From the NCBI GenBank assembly GCA_036872755.1, contig JAVHNS010000005.1, positions 1,488,001-1,552,000 on the forward strand: 64,000 bases of DNA, given 5' to 3'. The stretch is from Orbilia blumenaviensis. Taxonomy: Eukaryota; Ascomycota; Orbiliomycetes; Orbiliales; Orbiliaceae. A model generated the notes under the pieces. The model had not been told where the DNA came from, did no database searches, and saw only the letters and a program-made list of their open reading frames with translations. A program made the position numbers and the translations under genes. Shown here one piece after another: positions 58,863-64,000 of this stretch. Positions within the stretch are counted from its first letter, which is position 1. Every line of letters begins with the position of its first letter.

Positions 58863-61800
58863 GGCTCTTTTGGTGTATCTTTTTTTTTTTTTGTATATTA
58901 TCTAGGGACTGGAACATCTGCTTGACTAATGATTGCGTCAAATATTTTTTAATGTATTTAATGATGGATGGTAATACGGCGAAGCTATACCCACAAGACT
59001 CCTCCTCCTCTTCCTCCTCCTCTTCCAGTCATATTTGTGTAATGAACACTCGGAGCGGCCACCAAAAATGGTAAATAGGTGGAAGAATCCGACAGCGACG
59101 TTTGTCAGCTTGACAAGATAGAGTGGGGACAAGTGGAGAAATAGTTCCGTGGCTGAACGGAGCCTTACCAGGGATACACGTGCGCTGGATGCGAGCTGAG
59201 CTGAACTGAATGGCTTGGCCTGTATGTACGGCATAAAAAGGGCATAGTTAGTGTCCCATATTTCTTCTGGATTTGGAAGGTCGAACAACAGGAGAATATT
59301 AAAGGCTCTGACCCGGTTTCGAGGATCTTAGTCTCATGCTTGGTGTCGGAAATGCTAAAAAATTCAGGAGGCGTTGGTGTGGGATTTTTCGCAACGCTAC
59401 CTAATGCAGGTGAAATGTCAGGGTATGGATCCTAAAAGGGAAATAAAAGGCGAACACTGCATGCATCCTGGACAAACAAAAACGTGGTATTGTTGGTGAG
59501 CGAATGTTACACAGTACCCAGGCGAAATATCGCTTCGAATCCGTACCGATTCGCCTGTGGGCTTTAATCGGCCATGAAAACGTTCCTAGCCTCGAGATTT
59601 TCGAACTGACCTCCTTATTTAAAACTTTAAGGTTATCTTGGTTTCTGCAGACTATTTTCGTGTGAATCAAAGAGTCCAAGATATCTGGCCATACATACAT
59701 GCGTACTACATGTTGGCGTTTCTACTAGTCTGGAGCGGGTAAATTTATTGACTTGAGGCCTCAAGGGGTTGGTACCCCCAAAGCGGTGCCGGTGGCTAAC
59801 TATCTAATAAATAATACTCGTATGGACATATACCTCTAACAACCTCGTATCTAAGACCCAAGCCATTTTATTAATTATTAATTACCAAATCGTGCACTTG
59901 GCCAACTGGAAATTAAAGATCGCCAATGCGCAGGATACCTCTAAGGCGTGTAAGCCTAAATAAGGTTCCGGTTAGTGGCTGCAGTCTGCAGTCCTTCCCA
60001 GCATCGTTACAAACCACTCTTGACCATGATTGTTTTAGGGTCTCTCATGAATATCAGTTTATGGTGGGCTGTTTCGAAGGTTATAACTGGCCCTATTGAA
60101 AACCCTACTATCGTCCTCGGGATAGACAGGTAGCACCTAATTAAAATGATATCATGATATGATATCATCTTTTTACAAACTTAATTGATTGGCTGTTTTT
60201 ACATGCAGCGGTCTAGCTAGCTACCTGCTAAATTTATTCCGATGTTTATGGAGAATCCATGACAATATTCGAGTTTAAGAGCGGATTCGGGCCAGCAAAG
60301 TGCCTCGTAAATGCTATAGCCGTTGAAATAGGTTAGACTATCCCTTCTCTGGGCATTTAAGACCATTATTCGGGTATTAAATACTCGGAAAACCCATAGT
60401 TTACTATAATTGGACTTTATAAGTTGAAATCGAGGGATTTACTGAGGGCACAAAGCGCCTGGAGGTTGATCAATTGTTCTTCAAAAGCAATACTTCGTTA
60501 TCAGAGGGCTGGGAGGGAGCCTATTACAGATGTTGAACACCGTCTAAGAACGAATTCATTTATAAATTTATCAGTTAGCTCAAGGCTGGTAAGATTATCC
60601 GCTTTGACGAGGCAGTTTTGCTCGTAAGACCATGCTGCAGTGCTGTATACTGGAGACGGCTAGTAAACCCACAGGGCTTACACCTTTCAGCGGATGGCTG
60701 TTAATAGCTAACTATATTGGAATTAAGTTCAAAGTAACTGTCCGGAAGCAATGTATCGATGTTCTTCCAGGGCAGCTGATCAGCTGATTGACCCTGTTGA
60801 GCAAAAGCACGGGGCTAGCTTCGGATATATGCTGGCAGATGTGTATGCATACGAGGCCTGTTCCAGCCTCCTAAAATTAAGTGCTGAAATCACACACATG
60901 CGGTGGCAGCTATTTCGAATTTTAGCCCACAGTCAGCATATATTTTATTGGTTACTATGTTATATAGTGTGCATATATAACCCAGGATATCCGGATACCC
61001 GGATGATCGGGCACAAAGAGCTCCGTGGCACTACAGTGCTAGCGTTGGCCTAGTCATGAAGAATAATGGATATTTAGTTATATTAATACCCGCATTTTCC
61101 CAGCATATATACGCTATAGTAACTCTATGCCTCACAGCAGGTCAACTGGCGGTATCGTGGTGCACCGGCGGCCCACTACTAAATGACAGACAGCAATCTC
61201 TAAGGCTATAGGCCCCGACTGATTCCCCATGATGCATATGAGCCAAAGCCAAACGCAGTAATGCTCACAGACCACTGGAATGCGAGACTGAGGCTGGATA
61301 GGGTTAGATATATACATATCAACCCACAGTGCAGCCGGTTTCTAGATCGTTTTATGTACATATATGTATAACCAAGACCATCTCAGAGTATTATAGCCTT
61401 TCTCTCTCCCTCTACAACTCCCGTATATAAAATCCCGAACTTTATTCTAGCATCTAAGGATTACGGCCCGTTAGCACCACTATTCTGCGAGTGGGTCAAA
61501 AGCGCGTCATCGAAGTATTTACAACGACGTGCAGCCTCGAAGAGTTGTACTCTACATCACATCATAATATTATCCTAGGCCATATGACCTAAAGTAAATG
61601 CTGGTCTCGATTACACTTTATTCGAGTGCATGTATGTATGTGTAAACAATCCTAGGCTCCGCGCATAGCCGTATACGTGCGTAGCCATGATTTAAGTAAT
61701 AATCTAGTCTATGTCACATTATATTATAGCCTCCACGCTATGATAAATCAGGAAGCCCTGTTGATGGGGAATCTAAAAGCAACCCCCACAAAAAAGTTAT

Positions 61801-64000
61801 GTAGCGGTATCAATTCTAATGACAATCGCAATTGGTCCTATAAGTATCAGTTATATACGCTCTCGCACACCCATTACGTAGCTTACTTCGCATCAATTTA
61901 ACTCGAAATCATGGAGAGCACCAGCATTGGGTCCATAGGAAATTGGAACTTCGGCGGTTGTACTCCCAGATATGTATATATAATTGTAGATATTATAATA
62001 TATCGCATATATAGAAGCTAGCGAGGGTAAAACGGTCGAGGGTATCATTGCTAGATACAAGTTGTGGCAAGTCACGAGTTAAAAAATGCAGTAGCAGGTT
62101 ATAATAGTCTCTGTTTAGCCCACAGAGTATACCGCGGACGCCTCTATTAGTCTAAATATTACTATTGCACCCAAAGGCAGCCTTACATTTGAACCGTCTC
62201 GCAAACAAGACAAAGGCCGAGTAGATCTCAGATATTTGACACATGAATTTAAACCTCCATAAAGTGGCGTGAATTTATTTCGACCTCCCCTTACTATCCT
62301 AGCCTCAATAATATGCCGGAAAAGACTCGATTGTCGATCTAGTAGACTAGTATAAGTGCTTGCCATAGATCGAGACCAAAATAATATTATATTGCGAAAT
62401 AAAATACTGGTATTGCTTTGTGACTGACATATTTTTGTCGAATTGGACTACATGTACACAGCACTGAAAACCCTGTCGTTCTAGCACAAGTAATGATATC
62501 TGCTTATCATTTGCTAGGGTTCCACCGGTAAGAGTCTAAAATACATACCGGATAAGTAGCACATGGTACCTGCAGCGGCAATAGCTGATTCCCGTTACAT
62601 TGATATCTACTTATTGAAAAGTGCCTTCTCTGTTTTGGCCTGTCATAGGTAGCTATCGTATGACCTGATCAATTTTGTTACATATTCAACCGGGTTTTAC
62701 TGGCTACTTTACAAAGTCACTAGGTCTTAAATAAAACTGCAGGAGCCCGAAAGCCAGCAAATCTAAGGTTAAGCGGATGATCGCTCACAAAATCTGTATG
62801 GAACACTACTGGTACTTGGGACCTATATACAACGAGACTAGTTGAAGCCAGTTTCTAAAGTTTGTCTAATAATGAGCTCTGATTTTGTGAATCCAAAACG
62901 GCCTCGAAAAGTGGCCATGAACTAGTTAAACTTATAGATATAGATATGATGGTTTCCCTAGTTAGTTCTTCCCAGTACTTTGGAGTATATAGAATTAGTG
63001 GTATAGTGTTGATTGTATATAAACAAGTAGCACTATAGCCAGGTTAGTCACTACGATACTTAGTCATATCAGCACTGACTACATCGGCCAGTGTAGTTTT
63101 ATACCATCAGGATTGGTGGGAGGAATATAGCCTTACTATGCCATGGTGCCACTCTCCTTGGCTTTCGGCCCTCGGAACTGATACAATGTCTTATCTGAAG
63201 TCGGGGCCGGGCCGCGGGCGCCTCTTGTAGAAACCAGGGAACAGGTTCCTACCGGAAAGTTTCAAGGCGAGCCCATAAATTACTTAGTAGCTAGCCCAGG
63301 CGTCCCGAACCCTCAACCACCCAGGAGGTCCCGATGATTCTAGCATATCCGGAACCAGGCAGGCTAACGGAGCAGGAAATCTTCCTCGAGAACGACGATC
63401 AGCTGCACAGATAACCGCACTCTAGGTTACTGTAGTACCACCCTGTCACGTATTATTATATATTACAATTTGCAATTTGCAAAGCCGCACCTATATACTG
63501 ATATCCAATAGATATGCACGATTATGCGTATACACGTATCGGTATAAACTGATAATATAATTTGATTAATGATTAAGGTTTCGGATATTTGAACGTTGTA
63601 TTTTTGTACCGTTTCATCTACATTGTATCGATGACTAGTCTATGGTTTCCAGTTCAACCCGGACACCAAGTTCATCATACCGGCTTTTCAACGGCTTCGG
63701 TGTTGTAATTGTTTATAGTCAACTGCGTGGGATTCGCAATGTCGATCAGTTCAAGTCGGGCCTTACTCGTTGGCGCTGATTAGTGGTTATCTGGGCGCTC
63801 CTTGGCTTATCAGTACATGGTTTGAATTCGATCGAATAGTATCAGGCTAATCAAGACACTCCTATGTCTTTTACCTTAACATATTGTTTCTCAGGATCCA
63901 CCCACCTGATCAAATACTGGCGTACAAGAACAGCCCAAGTGTCCAAGATAAGGAAACAAGTCATCTGACAGCACAACGGTCTATGGTCGGGGTTGTCTCG
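58863..64000. other. AT-rich right end, no supported gene
   Basis: 5.1 kb rich in TA steps and stops. All open frames are under 117 codons and match nothing I know. Contains two palindromic decamers ATGATATCAT at 60146-60155 and 60159-60168. Likely decayed repetitive DNA, but I could identify no element ends or coding relics. Confidence 0.5.

Overview
This is a eukaryotic window from a filamentous ascomycete (Pezizomycotina). The evidence is short introns (mostly 45-100 nt) with CTAAC/CTGAC-like branch sites, compact gene spacing, pyrimidine-rich leaders, and fungal-type families: AVT1, LAS21/GPI7, HSH49, a PUF3 protein, a TSC2 tuberin, a fungal 7TM rhodopsin-domain protein and a secreted CBM1 protein. 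I cannot name the genus. No rRNA, tRNA, CRISPR array or intact transposon was recognised.

Layout. 1-46.7 kb is a gene-dense housekeeping block: PUF3 (+, 5' truncated by the window edge), CSE1 exportin (-), an unknown basic protein (-), splicing factor HSH49 (-), mitochondrial tRNA-modification GTPase MSS1 (+), thymidylate synthase (-), a 2.7 kb gap, vacuolar amino acid transporter AVT1 (+), TSC2 tuberin (+), GPI ethanolamine-phosphate transferase LAS21 (-), a mitochondrial HTD2-type dehydratase with a long acidic tail (+), a protein with an Edc1/PNRC-type decapping-activator motif (-), RBX1/HRT1 (+), ribosomal protein eS1 (-), a doubtful multi-exon gene (+) and an unknown coiled-coil protein (+). 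From about 46.7 kb rightwards the DNA becomes gene-poor and, from about 50 kb, AT-rich. The only genes I can support there are a divergent pair at 55.7-58.9 kb: a 411-aa 7TM rhodopsin-domain protein (-) and a 303-aa secreted protein with CBM1-like cysteine modules (+).

How genes relate. Exon structures were worked out by hand. All the well-recognised genes, and the rhodopsin/CBM1 pair, give a whole number of codons. The open frames stop short of the true ends in several genes: MSS1 has a small last exon encoding the C-terminal FCVGK, eS1 has an 8-nt first coding exon, and the CBM1 gene needs two more introns. Likely bidirectional promoters lie between HSH49/MSS1, LAS21/HTD2, eS1/41.7 kb and rhodopsin/CBM1. 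Convergent 3' ends meet at PUF3/CSE1, MSS1/thymidylate synthase, TSC2/LAS21, HTD2/decapping activator and RBX1/eS1. The PUF repeats predict binding to UGUAUAUA, and exactly that sequence, with C at -2, lies in the 3' flank of the mitochondrial HTD2-type gene. The window also holds a candidate decapping activator, which belongs to the same mRNA-turnover pathway as PUF3. AVT1 and TSC2, both linked to amino acid sensing through TORC1, are tandem neighbours, but this may be chance.
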